Below are positions 1 to 12,480 of a DNA stretch of 64,000 nucleotides, in pieces. The position numbers were made by a program, and so were the translations under genes. Positions within the stretch are counted from its first letter, which is position 1. Each line of letters begins with the position of its first letter. A model generated the notes under the pieces. It ran no database searches and was not told the origin of the DNA. It saw only the letters and a list, made by a program, of their open reading frames with translations. The DNA lies in NCBI RefSeq assembly GCF_932276165.1, contig NC_063992.1, positions 6,520,001-6,584,000 on the forward strand, read 5' to 3'. The DNA comes from Plutella xylostella. Taxonomy: Eukaryota > Arthropoda > Insecta > Lepidoptera > Plutellidae.

Positions 1-42
1 GCCTTACAAAACGAATTTCCTGATGCATTAAATAGCAAGGAA

Positions 43-726
43 ATGCACGAGCAATACAAGCATAGATACCCAGAAGAAGAAAATGACAGCCATAGACACG
101 AATCATGCGAAGAAGAACTGAGTGACAGCCAAGAAATGACAATGTCAAACAGCAACTATCAAGAAGTTGTAAACAAACAAGGTTTACAGAATGAAAAGGA
201 GGAAAAGATAGATATTTGTGAAAAATCTGTAAATATGTTGATAGATAACGGAAGTGACGTTAACCTTATTTTAGACAATGTATATATTGTAAAAAGTGAC
301 GGTGAAATGAAGACAATGAGAGATGAACCAATCGATATGAAGGTTAATCTCAAAGATGATATCCCTGAAGCACCAACGCGTATATCATCTATGGAACAGA
401 AGTTAGTGGAGGAAGAAGTAGCAGAATGGTGGAGGGAGGGTATCATTCAAGAGAGTTACTCAGCATATTCTAGTCCCCTGGTGTTGGTGACAAGAAGAAT
501 GACAAGGAAGATGATAAAGTTTATAAATCAAGTGATACCGAGGCTAAGAAGGATAAGAAGGCGAGTGACACGTGTGAGAAGAAAGATAAGAAGAGAAGCG
601 AAATTCGAGATAAAAAAGATGAAAGGAAAGAAGGAAAAGAAGATGAAAAGAAAGAAGACAAGAAAGAAGAAAAGAAAGGAAGTGATATTGGGAGAAAGAA
701 AGATAAAAGTGATGATGAACGAATGA
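43..726 (+). pseudogene. Decayed Ty3/Gypsy-type retrotransposon pol fragment
   Basis: An open frame of 227 codons carries two recognisable pieces of an LTR-retrotransposon polyprotein. Around residues 65-76 lies LIDNGSDVNLI, which resembles an aspartic-protease active site in which the usual DTG or DSG has become DNG. Around residues 125-152 lies EEVAEWWREGIIQESYSAYS followed by SPLVLV, the start of a Ty3/Gypsy reverse transcriptase. Only about 50 residues separate them, so the normal protease-to-RT linker is shortened. After residue 152 homology stops and the frame runs into an extremely basic Lys/Arg-rich tail encoded by purine-rich DNA. The catalytic YxDD part, RNase H and integrase are absent. 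This is an internally deleted relic, not a host gene. The family assignment rests on motif reading only. Confidence 0.6.
483..716 (+). repeat. Purine-rich (GA-rich) tract
   Basis: About 230 bases in which the + strand is almost entirely A and G, made of words such as GAAGA, AAAGAA and GATAAGA. It forms the basic tail of the preceding relic. In another frame it reads as an acidic-basic K/D/E-rich peptide, so its coding meaning is doubtful. Confidence 0.6.
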
Positions 727-803
727 TGACGAATGTGTGTGTTTTAAGTTGTAATGCCGTATTTGTTTATGTTTATTAGTTAAGAGGTTAATCATTTAAG
801 TTG

Positions 804-1085
804 TTTTAAATGCACATGCTGAGGGCAGCATGTAAGCAGGATGGCCGAGTTGTAGGAATGGAGCATTATCATTTATTATTATTTGGATGAACAGAGTGTG
901 TGAAGAAAGGAAGAAAGCATCGATTGTCTATGAAAGGAAGTTTGACTGAGAAAAGATGGAGGATTAGAAAAGGTTGTTGTGCTCGAAGATAAAATTGTTT
1001 TTTAAAGGATGTGATACTGGAATAAACGTGATTCAGTGAAAGACTTTTGGTTTTCATTTCCACCGCCTGGTCCCACATTTATATT
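804..1085 (+). mobile_element. Possible 3' LTR of the Gypsy-type relic
   Basis: Directly downstream of the pol relic is a noncoding stretch with a possible LTR layout: a start near TGCTGAGGGCAGCATG, an AATAAA at about 1020, and an end near the CCCACATTTATATTG stretch. No matching 5' LTR is in the window because it opens inside the element, so the LTR ends cannot be verified. Confidence 0.3.
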
Positions 1086-2394
1086 GTAAATACAATTCCC
1101 GTCATCAAAAGGCTTTTGTGATACAGAACTGTAGTAGAAATTATACAAAGAATCGCTTTGTTATACGAGCTTGCGAGAATTATAATAAGTTGCATAAGCA
1201 AGCTGATCTATTTCATGAAAAACCATTGTGTTATAAGAAAAAAATAATGAGTACCTACCTTAAAAACTGATTACGTATAAAATTTGCAAAGGTGAACTTA
1301 CTATATGTAATTTTAGATTATAAGTAAAATTATGTTGTTAAATGTACCTACTATAAGTTAGTGATGTTTTGTTTTAATGTTTAAATTCTTTGTGAAACTT
1401 TATTGGCTTGTGTATAAACTTAATGTTAGTTTATAAGTGAAATATTATAAAGCTGTTTGTTTCCAAATAAAGAAAATTAAAAAAATTAAATTAAATTAAA
1501 TTAAATAATAATATGAGTGAGTTGCATGCGGTTATACCTTTGCGATGATATTCGACAAGTGACAAAGAAAAATTGACTACATTCATACGTCATATTATGT
1601 ACATACGTGTGAAAACATTATCCTCCGTGCAGGTCAGGTAAAATATAACTAATATAACTATAACTAATGAAAAATCACGCTCTAAACAAGAAAATGTTCG
1701 CGGAGGATAGCTAACAAAAATGACGTCGGTACAAGGTTACATCATGCGGCCATTGTAGACTTTGGTAGTAAAATAATGATCACTTTAAAATGTGTTTATT
1801 TATTAATTTAAGGATGGCACGATATCCTATGTTCCTTTTTCACCTTTGTATCATAGTTTTTGCAGCCTTTCACAAGACAACTAGGCATATTTATCACAAG
1901 ATTCACAAAAAATAAAGATTATCTCTCCTTGACAGAGAATTGTCGACTGGGGACCGTTGGCCCTAAAATGTCCTTACGCAGTAATATAATATGTCAATGC
2001 CTGTAAGTATCTGCTATCCAGGGTGGCATGGTGAACTTCCAGCGTCGTCAGCTGTCACCCGGTCTGATATTTTTTTTTTACTTATTCCTCCACACCCCCG
2101 CGTCTGCGTTAAAAAGACTTTTAAAAAAATACATATTTCAGTATCCGTGTCTTACTCTCCTTCGACACTACATTGCGGATAAAAATCTTTTTTTTCTTTC
2201 GTCAACTTTTTTGGGAAAACCGACTAGAGTATGGGTATGTATGTGTCTTACCTGGTAGCATAGGTTTTATTTCTGCGTAAATAGAATTGATACGTACCTT
2301 ACTATTCTGCCCAGAAAAGTTATTTGTAAAGTAGCAGTGCAAAACAATTAAATAATAGACGCGATAGCATTTCTGAAACAATCAGCTCAGCCAG
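1086..2394. other. Gene-free AT-rich stretch
   Basis: No coding signal. It contains an imperfect AAATT microsatellite at about 1475-1508 and several homopolymer T runs. Nothing else is recognisable. Confidence 0.5.
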
Positions 2395-2735
2395 CCATTG
2401 GCTGATATTGGCTTGAAGCAGGAGTTATCTAGAACTAGATATCTGTCAGTACTGGGAAATACAGCTTATCATTACGAAGGGGTGATACACCAAGGCACTC
2501 CGAACCTGGTAGGCTATTCAGGGAGTGTTTGTAAAGTGATATCGAGGATGAAGTACGTCAATGCTGGGGGTGGAGGTGGTATATTCTCACTATCGCCTTA
2601 CAATTCCGCCCGGCGCTGTGAGAATAGCTCCCCTGGATTTATGTGGTTTCGTATTGTTTCAATTCGGGCCGGCCGTCTAATGGGAAACAGCTCCACTTCT
2701 AATGGATCTCGTTCCTAACCTAGCGCCACCTGAGG
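2395..2735. repeat. Unclassified GC-richer segment, probable old repeat
   Basis: About 340 bp clearly richer in G and C than its surroundings, including GGGGGTGGAGGTGG and GGGCCGGCCGTC. A frame of about 100 codons spans it but has no recognisable domain or coding-like composition. It reads like a noncoding part of a dispersed repeat. I cannot name the family. Confidence 0.25.
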
Positions 2736-3107
2736 GATTGGGTTCATAAGTATGTGAATATTATTTTAATAACGCCTTGTGGCTCACTTATATTATTATA
2801 TAATAATATAATGTTGACGAATATTATAGTACGCCTAAAGAGGGTGACTCAGAGGATCATTCTGAACAACCAAATTATGTGCTACTCCGCCTACTCCATA
2901 CAAAGTTTTAAGGTCACGTTAGTTGTAGTACTATGGGTGATTAATATTTTTCCATGCACGTAGGTATTTACCGATGTTATTCAAAATAACGAGCTTCCGG
3001 ATTCCTAGACCTACCTATCACTTTTTCAACACCCTGCACTGAAACCCTGTATATTATGGTGTAAGTTAAGTACCTAGTAGTAGTATCCTAACTACTACTG
3101 TTGTGTG

Positions 3108-3289
3108 TTGTGTCTGTATGTCTGTCTGTCTGTCTGTTACTCTTTCACGCCAAAACTACTGAACGGATTTGAATGAAATTTGTTATACATACGGTCTAGA
3201 CCCTGGGAAAGAACATAGGCTACTTTTTATCCCGGAATTCCCACGGGAAAACTTTTTAAGGCGAAGCGAAGCGTGCGGGAACAGCTAGT
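3108..3289 (+). mobile_element. Helitron-like nonautonomous element, 3' part
   Basis: A TGTC microsatellite (about 3117-3137) is followed by CACGCCAAAACTACTGAACG and later ATCCCGGAATTCCCACGGG. The segment ends with GCGAAGCG repeats and GCGGGAACAGCTAGT. A purine-rich hairpin-like end followed by CTAG and then T is the layout of Helitron 3' termini, and this sequence type is very common in lepidopteran genomes. No Rep/helicase coding is present. The 5' end is not defined here. Confidence 0.5.
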
Positions 3290-3908
3290 CATAAATATAA
3301 TGTAACATACGACAGGTACGCGTACGTAAGCACAAACTCCAATAACAAGGTTAGCTCGGCTCGTACTCGAAAACACCTCACTCGAATCTTTGAAATTAAG
3401 AAAAAAGTATCTCCAAGCAAAGTTGTTAAGTGCAAAGTCGCCTTAGTATCTCCAACGAAAAGTTCCTAATTGCGCATCACTTTACGGAAATGGGATAAAG
3501 CGAGCTACGTCGGGAAACACGTACCGTAGGCACGTGCCTGGAAACCTACTAGGCTGTTTTATACCGGGACACACGGTCCGGCGTCAGGGACGTGGGCCCT
3601 TCTTCGGTGTAACGATATCTCGGTTCAAGCCTCCGACCTTGGATTGGTAATTACGAAAAATATAGGGAGGTATATATTCAACATGTAAAAATAGTTTTCA
3701 TAGGTTGGTAGTTGGGAATAATTAAGTATAATCGCAAAACAAAGTACTTACTTATATTCCTTTTGAAGCAAATTACTAACTTCAAATCAATTATAACAAT
3801 TAGATAAAACAACAACGTAGATATCAAACAAATGTTGTTCAGAATGACCCCCTGAGCCAGTAGCCTGGGCCTGAGCGTAGTGTACCACTTTTGCCACACA
3901 TTTACAAA

Positions 3909-4272
3909 GGGGCCATCCATTAATCACGTGAGGTCGTTTTCTTATCTCCCCCCTGGTGATATTTGGTGAGGTTTGGGACCTCCCCCCCTGGATCACATGT
4001 ATTTTTTGGAAGTCTATGTAAAGGCAATTTTTGACTAGAAAAAATATAAAATTTTATAAAAATATAACATAAAAAAATCATATTAGAAATCGTTTAAATT
4101 TTTGCGCCGTTCAAAATTTCGGTTCAGAAATATCTAGCGTTTTTTGACAAAAAATTAATACACGTGATATCTAACGAACCCCCCTCCCCTCGTGATGTTT
4201 CGTGAGGTTTTCCGTACCCCCTCCTCCCCCCCCCCCCCCCCTTTGAGCCTCACGTGATTAATGGACGGCCCC
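3909..4272. mobile_element. MITE with 25-bp GGGGCC terminal inverted repeats
   Basis: The left end (3909-3933) and the reverse complement of the right end (4248-4272) agree at 24 of 25 positions, beginning GGGGCC(A/G)TCCATTAATCACG. The element is 364 bp, AT-rich in the middle, with no coding capacity. Next to each TIR is a C-rich segment carrying a direct, not inverted, copy of a motif of type GTGATxTTTxGTGAGGTTT (about 3956-3976 and 4189-4210). A run of 16 C lies at 4226-4241. No clear target duplication is visible beyond AAA on both sides. Confidence 0.8.
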
Positions 4273-6982
4273 AAAGTTGAAAGGAGATTACTCATTAGTC
4301 ATTATAACTTTATTTTTAGGACGATATCTGCAAAAATCGCGAAAAAAGTATTACTTATCATTTTGCTATAGAAACTTTTACTATGAGATGAAGTTTACTT
4401 TCACGGATTTCCGAAATCATAGAACATAAGTAATTTTTCTGAGTCACCCGCTTTAAGCTTATTAAGTACTTATACTTTAGAGTTTAGAATTTTGCAAAAT
4501 CCTGTATAATTAATAACTGTATAATACTCAATCGCATTCATAAAGTCGGAGTAGGATCACCGGGGCGCAACTCGCAATCATCGTTATCCAATACTGCTTT
4601 GTGAATCATATCCTTTCCGCTCCGATTGTAAAGGCCGGTAATAGTCATGGAAAATTGTTGTTGATATTCGCTGTTTGTTATTATTATTACTCTTTTCGAA
4701 GCATTTGCCATGATTTCCTTGTTTATCTGGAAAATCGTAAGAGATCTCAAATAACTAATGAAAATTTGGTACCAATGATACAAATAACAATGAGGCATTT
4801 TTACAAATTTGACTCATGAAAAATTTTACCCTACTGTCAAAAATATATTTCTCATAAAACAATGAGCTATTATTACATTATACTACAATGTTTGATATTT
4901 CGTAAAATTCGCTTCAATAGTTCAATAGCGATGTCAACGCTACGTAACCTACCTCACCACCGCTCAACAAAGGCACCTTTGGTTCCATGTGTTAATGAAA
5001 GAGCCTAATACGTGTTATATCCTTTCTTTATGTTAATGTTGAGTTCCTCCCGATGTGAGCCATGACTCAATTATTCGTCGCTTTGACTTCACTTGCAAAG
5101 GCAACTGCGGTGCTTTAATTTGATTTTATTCAACAGCCGGCTCTTGATTTGTCAAAGCGACTTTAACTGCAGGTTTTAATTAATATTTTCGCCTTTAACT
5201 TGAGTGCAGTAGTGAGTAGCTGGGGCACAATTAGCGTGAGTGAGTTCCGCGGTACGGGGCGGCGTCTTCAACAGACTAAATGTAGCTTTTTGTGAAGCTG
5301 TACTGGTTTTTTTCAAGAAGGTACTATGGCACAGTCCATGTAGAAATAAAGAAGTTCAATTTTGCAAAAAAATATATCAGGTATTTTCGCAAAGTTAAAT
5401 AGTTAAGTTCATGTAAAAATCGATTGATAATCTCTATTGAACATCGATTAAACACTGGTTTATATAAAATTAGTTAGAATCCATTCCCGTCTTCATGATT
5501 TTTAAAATTGACTGTAGAGTTGTAGACCTTTGTTCAAGTTGCTATACTAAGTTTCAGAAAGGATTGAGTCTGATAATATGCATAGTTTAGAAAACAAAAA
5601 TCAAAGTTAAAGTTTAAAAGCTCTTTTCCAATTAATTATATCACGAATTTAACCATTCTACTTTTGTTATCAGAACAGTAACCAGAATACGTTACGCATT
5701 AAATTATCCACTTACATAGAAATCCTCAAAATAGCAAAAGCCGTTTTGCTATTTCTAACTCTGAATTCGTTATCTAAAGCTTTTATAATGAAGTTTGTGT
5801 TTAGTTTGTAAAGCGCTAGGTACCGGACCAAACTATTTAACAGCGTAGGAGGCCGCCGGCCGGTGGCGGGCTGGATAAGCGTAGACTTTGGCCATTTTAA
5901 CGTTTTAAATTCGGTGATGAGTGTTCATTTACGTACTTTACGGTGTTACTACATAATTAGCGTTGCTTTATATTTAAGTATGAATTAATGAATGACCTAC
6001 AAAATCTGCAACTTGTAAAAAATCTGTAAAGAGACGACTTCTTGTACATTTTGACAATGTAAAAAAACTTGAACATTCCCTGCAGAGCAACTGTTTTCAT
6101 AAATGAAAAGGTTCGATTCATCGATATTCTTGTTAAAAAGACAATTATAATTCCTTCGCGACATTTTGTCGTATTGCGCGAGACCAATGAATTTTTTCGA
6201 GCAGGCCACCGTGAAATTGCTGTGGAACTTTGGCCTACGCTTGAAAAATCAGGCAGAAATTGAGAAAAGGAAATAATGACTTCTTCCTATACCGGAGAGA
6301 TAAAATTTGATCTGTATAGCCCCCGGATATTTGCTGTATCGAGCAAAACATTGATGAGGGTATGTACTTGCTACATACTAACATTGTGCTGACACCGAGT
6401 TTCCTCGGTAACCCGCATGAAAGTAATGGCAGACATAAAATAATAAAGGCCGCCAGTTTGTGAGAGTTGATACTTGCGTCACTTATAATAACTTATAATA
6501 CAGCGTACGTTGCGTGGGGCGCCCCACGAGATGGTAGAGGTTAGATGAGGAAGCACGAGGACCTATTGCTGCAGCCTTGGACATAGTTGACGTAGGTAGG
6601 TGATGTACCTGCATAGGTAATTTTTTTTTCATAATATACCTCCTCCATACCTCGATATCAATACTGCATACAGTACTGAGAAAAATAAATAGAGACCAAT
6701 AATACTCGTATCTATATATAATTTATAATATAATGGAGGTGACCTGTAGGGAAAATGCCACGTTGATCTTATTTCGTAAATGCTTAGTAGGAAACCGCAA
6801 GGGTTAAGTCAAGGTAGGAGGGCCGACACAGGTGTAACAAATGCCTGTCCACGTTTTACTATATTTTTATCTAAATAAACCGTCGGTATTTTTTTAGCTA
6901 TAGAAAAAAATGTTTGGAACAATTCTCAGAGGACCGCGGTTTTGTTATATAATTAAAAAACGATCCCGACGAATTGAGAACC
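4273..6982. other. Gene-free intergenic stretch
   Basis: Only short, unrecognisable open frames occur. A GC-rich patch with GGCCGCCGGCCGGTGG lies near 5850-5870. No RNA gene or coding exon could be supported. Confidence 0.45.
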
Positions 6983-7012
6983 TCCTCCTTTTTTTGAAGT
7001 CGGTTAAAAATA
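6983..7012 (-). repeat. Relic of the AACCGACTTCAAAAAA repeat family
   Basis: CCTCCTCCTTTTTTTGAAGT followed by CGGTTAAA is the reverse complement of the sequence at about 19545-19572. It marks one end of a dispersed element of which a fuller version sits in intron 3 of the GMC gene. Confidence 0.5.
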
Positions 7013-9795
7013 CTAATTAAATCAACAGCGTAGCGTAATTTGAAGATGGCAGAAGCTATCAGCTAGCTACGAACAGGTAGGTATTGTTATTTGTTATCAT
7101 TATCTAATAGCTATCCCATTTCATTTCATTTATTTAAATCGCATGTTACCAAATATATCTAGCAATAAAATATAGGTAAGTAAACCTAAGCGGGTATACA
7201 GTAAACCAGGTCAGGTTTTTATTAAAAAAAGCAAAAATTTTCGATCCTATTATTTATAAAAGGTTATAATAAATAATTATGACGGATACATATCACTATT
7301 ACAATACGTATATCTACAATGTATACATAAGTATACTAGTAGAGACACAGCTCCGCAACATGTTACTTTTCGTAAAAAAACTGGTAATAATCTACTCAGG
7401 TTACACGTATTTAAAGCCAGCGTTTTCAAAACAAACAAAAACTTTTTTCTGTTTAATGTAAACGGTAAATACAGATCGACCCAAAATTGTTTACCTCCAT
7501 CAACTCCGGGTAATTGAGTTGCACAGCCTCCGCGGGTGAAGTTAGAATCTAACCGAAGTTATCACTCATTAAGAACATAAGTAAAACAGCTAATTGAGTT
7601 AAAAGCGTATTTGTGTTGAACCCTACCGGCTTACACGAGTTTCAGCAAGTATTCAACCCATGCCACTTTGTAATTATGAAATTAAACAGGGCTGAAAAAT
7701 GTATAGAATACCAGTTGTACATAGTTTCAAATACCAACAGATCCATACACAATGTGTTATATTACAATGTTATGTAAGTACACAACATTATATTATGTAT
7801 ATTGAAAAAGTGGTAAGTGTTCTTTCAACATTCATTTTTATTTACAACTTTTAAGGATTCACTAAGAGAACTCATAGAAGTAAATAAAGTTTTTTATTAT
7901 TATATCCAAAAGTCGTAGAACATAAGGTGTTTTGAATGACTCTCTTTCGGCTTACTATAACTAAATATAAATATACTTGACCCCTGACGGAAAATGGGGG
8001 TTGTTATAAGTTTATTTAACACCCAGCATATTCAGTCCCGTTAAATGTAGCTACCCGAGCGTATGAGGTAAGTAGTCTGTGGCACCGAGATAGCAAAGCT
8101 CGATGCCATATGTCAGCGATTCATGATAGCTGTCGGCTAGCCTGACGACTTAATCCAGTGGCCTAGCGTGGCTCTAGCTTTCTATAGCTATTATAAACCT
8201 ATTTCAAGAGGACAACGCAGTTTAACACCTAAAATATTCGTTGGATGAGGAAGGTTGAAGACTGAATTTACTATGTATATGGTTGTACACGATTTTTACT
8301 GATAACAATCATGATTTTCAAAAACATTTTTATTTTTAATGCGGGTCTCTATTAACTTGATCTTTCCTATATTACCTAACGTGTTATCTTTTTAAAACTA
8401 ATAAGCTGATTGATTTGGCTACATTTATTAGCTTTTGATTGCGGTTGATAAATTATACAAAACAAACATAATTAAATATGTATACTAAATTATTTTCACT
8501 AAACCACATTTGATTTGGTGGTTTTAATATTGTAAATATATAATAAAACCGTAAATTATTGATATCTGTAACACTGTGAGTTAATTACAACTGAAGTTAA
8601 ATAACTAAATAAAGTTATTCCAAATAATAAGCAATTGATGCATCTGAAGGCTTGATTAATTAGACTAACGTTAGTAATAGGATAGGATAGTAGACTGGTG
8701 TTATTAACCGTTTTGAGAGGATTTATTCAGCCGGTCGAATTAGTTTCACTGCCTGCCCAGGGTGCATCGAAAGTAAGTATACCTATATCTCCATATTTCA
8801 TAATAATTTGGACACAGACCGAAACACCACAGACTGAGAAGGCCGAGACAGACTCTTTCTTCTATCCGTGTTGGTTTGTGACATATATTATACTTGGTTT
8901 ATATTAGTTTTATCGCCGTGGCAAGATGATTACTCACTTCGCTAACTACCAGCTGAGAAGGATGGAAATACTTTTATTATAAAAATATAACTAAACAGGG
9001 TATATCATATTTCATAAAACTTCACCGTCTGTTGATACGTCACTCGATATCTTCAGGTTCTCGGTTTTTCTTTCATTCTCGGTCCGTGACATGTCGAGTT
9101 ATTACTCTACAATAATCTTGTATTCTACGTCGGTAGCCACAAAAGCATAATGTAGCAATCGCGGGATTGTAGCTAAGTTTGAAATAAATTTACGAGCCAA
9201 GTCTTATTGCAATTTTCCAAAGTTTAATTCCGTGCCGTGTAGTTCTGCTTGTGATAGGAGGAGCCGAGCCGGGATAATGCACCTTATTCCGAGACTTGCA
9301 TTGTAGTACAGGGTGTTGTAAAAACAGTTATATAATATTACAAATGCAAAATTAATGTTTAGTACTATTACACGTAAAACTACTCAACGGATTTTTATAA
9401 TATCGGACATATTTAGGTAAACTATCCTTTATTACATGTGTTTTAAAACTATCTCACCCATTGAGTATGAATGGTCTGGAGACGAAATAGGCAGACGTTC
9501 CCCTCTGGCGGGGTGGTAGGCCAGAAAGGCCCACCGATTTATAAAAACTAGTTGCAGTCTCAATTTTCACTAGACTCAATCTAGTTGGCAAAGCGTTCGT
9601 TTCATAGAAAATGATTTTTTTACATACTAAAATGACAGCTTCAATTCATAGATTATCGGGATTCCGGATTTGATCACAGATTTGGTCATGGTTTATTGTT
9701 ATTAGCTGTTTCCTAGCAACCAATGTCAAAAAAATGCAATAGTGATGTACCGGTATGTAGATATGTATTAATCGACAAAAAAGTCATAGTTGGGA
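7013..9795. other. Gene-free intergenic stretch
   Basis: AT-rich DNA without recognisable exons. Near 9307 there is ACAGGGTGTTGTAAAAA, a match to the terminal motif of a small-element family seen also at about 12128 and 19440. Confidence 0.45.
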
Positions 9796-10045
9796 AGCGT
9801 CCGTAGTCGAATTGGCTTCAGTAATCGTAACTGATCACTGAGGTTAAGCAACAACTGACACGGTCAGCCATTGGTAGGTACAGCATGAGTTACCGATTTC
9901 AAATGGTTCTTTTCTGGACGCTTCCGTGCTTCGGACGGGACGTTAAGCCGTGGGTCCCGGTTGCTGCTTCGGCAGCAGTCGTTAAGCCTAGTCAGAGGCC
10001 GCCCGAAGGGGCGGCTTGAGAGCATCTGACCGTCGGGTTGCCCAC
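9796..10045 (+). mobile_element. 5S-rRNA-derived SINE, copy 1 (degraded)
   Basis: The segment from GTCCGTAGTCGA through CTGATCACTGAGGTTAAGCAAC and ACGGTCAGCCATTGG matches the 3' two thirds of eukaryotic 5S rRNA, including the internal A-box region. The C-box part, GGATGGGTGACC in the second copy, is disrupted here. The non-5S body follows, containing GTTAAGCCGTGGGTCCCGGT and CTGCTTCGGCAGCAGTCG. Compared with the copy at 63304 it has an extra GCCCGAAGGGGCGGC insertion near 10000, and its 3' module is replaced by unrelated sequence. Confidence 0.75.
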
Positions 10046-10081
10046 TTACTCGACAACTTCAGTGCACTGTACTCATTCAAA

Positions 10082-10147
10082 AACGGCGATACGGCTCGCG
10101 ACCTATCACGTGAGTATAAATGTACAGCGAAAAGCGGGTGACTTCGT
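10082..10147 (+). repeat. Dispersed repeat, copy 1 of a two-copy family
   Basis: ACGGCGATACGGCTCGCGAC followed by CTATCACGTGAGTATAAATG and TACAGCGAAAAGC closely matches 56326-56382. It lies directly downstream of the 5S SINE. It may be the relic of another SINE, but no RNA polymerase III promoter is evident in this short piece. Confidence 0.5.
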
Positions 10148-12127
10148 TTATTAATCATTCCTAATTACATTTAATTATACCTAATTAATTTGAAATTAGT
10201 ATTTCTAACCCATGTTCTCGAATTCATCGATAACACTTATCGATAATTGTTACATCCATTGGCAAGAAAAATGAAGACACTGTGTTCATTATTAAATGTC
10301 ACTTCACGTAACCCTTATTGCTGGGATTTAAAACTCATAATGATATGTCCCATGAGACATAATCATGGTAAACGGTAAAATTTCCCCCCGCAAAAATTGG
10401 CAGACTTTTTTGTATCAAGAAAATTCGCTATGACGCTTCCCGAGGGTACACCCGAGTCCGCGTTGTTCTATGATCTCACCAAACAAATTTTAATTTAAAA
10501 CAAGTTTTTATAAAAATTAGTACATTGATTAATTACTGTCCAGTAAGTGAAAATTTTTATAGTACCTACCTAGTCATAAATTTTATACGATGAAAGAGCT
10601 GCCCAAATCAATGAATGATAGATAATAAGGTTTTCAATTCGTGTTTCCATTGAAATCGTTTCCAGTAGTTAGTCACATAAAGTGCATGCATTCAATAGTC
10701 TATTTTAGTAGAACCAGTTAAAATACTACCAAAAGCGGAGTAAATCGATTTTGACTGATTGCGACTTATTTGTCTGTCACGTTAGGCTGTCCAGCGAGCG
10801 TTATCACTGCTAACCTGGTTATAACGGAAAATTTAAAGTTTCATACAGTGATCTAACATTTTTTTTTAGGTAGGTAATCTAATATTTCCTCTGTTCCTAT
10901 CCTATAGGAAATGTTTCAGTATGAAACTGTTTCAGTATGGAACTGTTTTGGAACTGGAGCGACATTAAAGCAAAGATAAAAAAAGACTCAAAATACCTTT
11001 TAGTTTTCATCATGGACTGAAAATCAGAATGTAGGTATTTTAGCAGCGCACATATTTTCAGGTCAACGCCACCTGCCGGCATGCGGTAGAACTAAAGCGG
11101 ATAAAAGCGCTCTACAGTATGTTGGTACTATTTTGAGGCTTTTACTGTTATCGCTTACCAGAGAATACGAGGTGTATAGAATAGATGGTGTTATTCTGTT
11201 GAAGATTAAGTTGTGATAAATTAACAGGATGTGCAGAAAGTGAGTGACTGAGCTGAACATTTTGGTAAAAACTTTTCTTCTAATATCACAATTAGGTCAA
11301 ACAAAATTAATTATTTAAATAATTACTTAGATCGGTGACTAACTACATATTATGGATTATGGTTTGTCAGTTGGTTACCACCCGAGTCAGCGTTGATCTA
11401 TGGTAGGCTTAGATTAATCGCTCATCTAAAACCGTTGATCACTGTGTTGAGAGGATTATACAGTCTGATTAGTAGCTGACCGTCTAGGTTCTTCATACAA
11501 GTCATGAAGACTATAGCTCTTGTTATAACATTAGTGTTTTCATACAATAAAAGCCAAGCTAAGTAGAATTACTCCTACACTGCACTGAGCTGCGATCATA
11601 GGATTCGATACTATTTTCGAAACTACACAAATGTACCTATGGAACGAACAAATGTCACTTTTGGAACTAACAAATTTGTTGCAAATTTGCCTTACATTTT
11701 GACAGCGACAGTTGACGACACTGTTCTTTTTCCATAGTTTCGAATCCTGTGATCGCGACACTGTAGTAGTCATTGCCAAGGCCGATATTCGTAACCTTTC
11801 GAGAACATTAACACAATGACCGAGTTAACAGATTTTTTTTGTTTATATTTTGCATCTCGCAAATCCAGTCGAAGCAAATGAAACAACGGAAGACCACAGA
11901 CCAGTAATTGCTGTAATTTGTACAACTATGCCACTTTTTGTTTGGTGAAAGGACCTACTTTGGCATGTGATTAAGTATTTCAAATACAGTGAAAATGAAA
12001 CTAATTCTTATTTTAGTACTTGTCATCCTATGTTTTGGCGCTGCAAATTCAACTTTGTAGAGGCTTCGTTCAATGTTGTTTTTGTGTGGTCACCTTTGTA
12101 TCAATGCAGTTATATTATAGAATTGTA
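10148..12127. other. Gene-free intergenic stretch
   Basis: No recognisable coding exon, RNA gene or intact element. Open frames here are under 85 codons and look accidental. Confidence 0.45.
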
Positions 12128-12480
12128 TACAGAGTGTTGCAAAAAGAGTATAATGAAAGAAGAAAGGGGACTACTCTAAGAGTCGTTCTAAACAACTTTA
12201 TTCCTTGGACAATTGAACTTTTTCTGGTTAATATTTTGGTTCTCGATAGAATCTTGACTGCCAATCTCTAATAGTGGAGAGGCACTATAATAGAGTATTT
12301 GTTGGTCACGTATGACTTTTTACTATGGGTATGATTTTTTAAAGGATTTTAAAAAACATATAACTTACAAAACTTGTTCACAATGGCTATGTAATTAATT
12401 GGCTATGTAATGTACGTAATGAATAAACGTAACTTTGATACAAAAAAAAAAACAAAAATGACCCCCTGAGTCACCCTGTA
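12128..12480. mobile_element. Small TA-flanked element with CAGGGTGTTGCAA-type ends
   Basis: The left end reads TATACAGAGTGTTGCAAAAAG and the right end ACCCCCTGAGTCACCCTGTA. The outermost bases form an inverted TACAGxGTG pair with TA at each edge, as expected of a Tc1/mariner-type MITE. Next to the left end is a degenerate GGGGACTACTCTAAGAGTCG-type block that recurs in this window (for example about 2836, 24225 and 33505). No coding capacity. Confidence 0.4.

Noticed and set aside
2398..2718. 106-codon frame near the left end
   Set aside because: No domain and weak start context. The sequence looks like a noncoding portion of a dispersed repeat.
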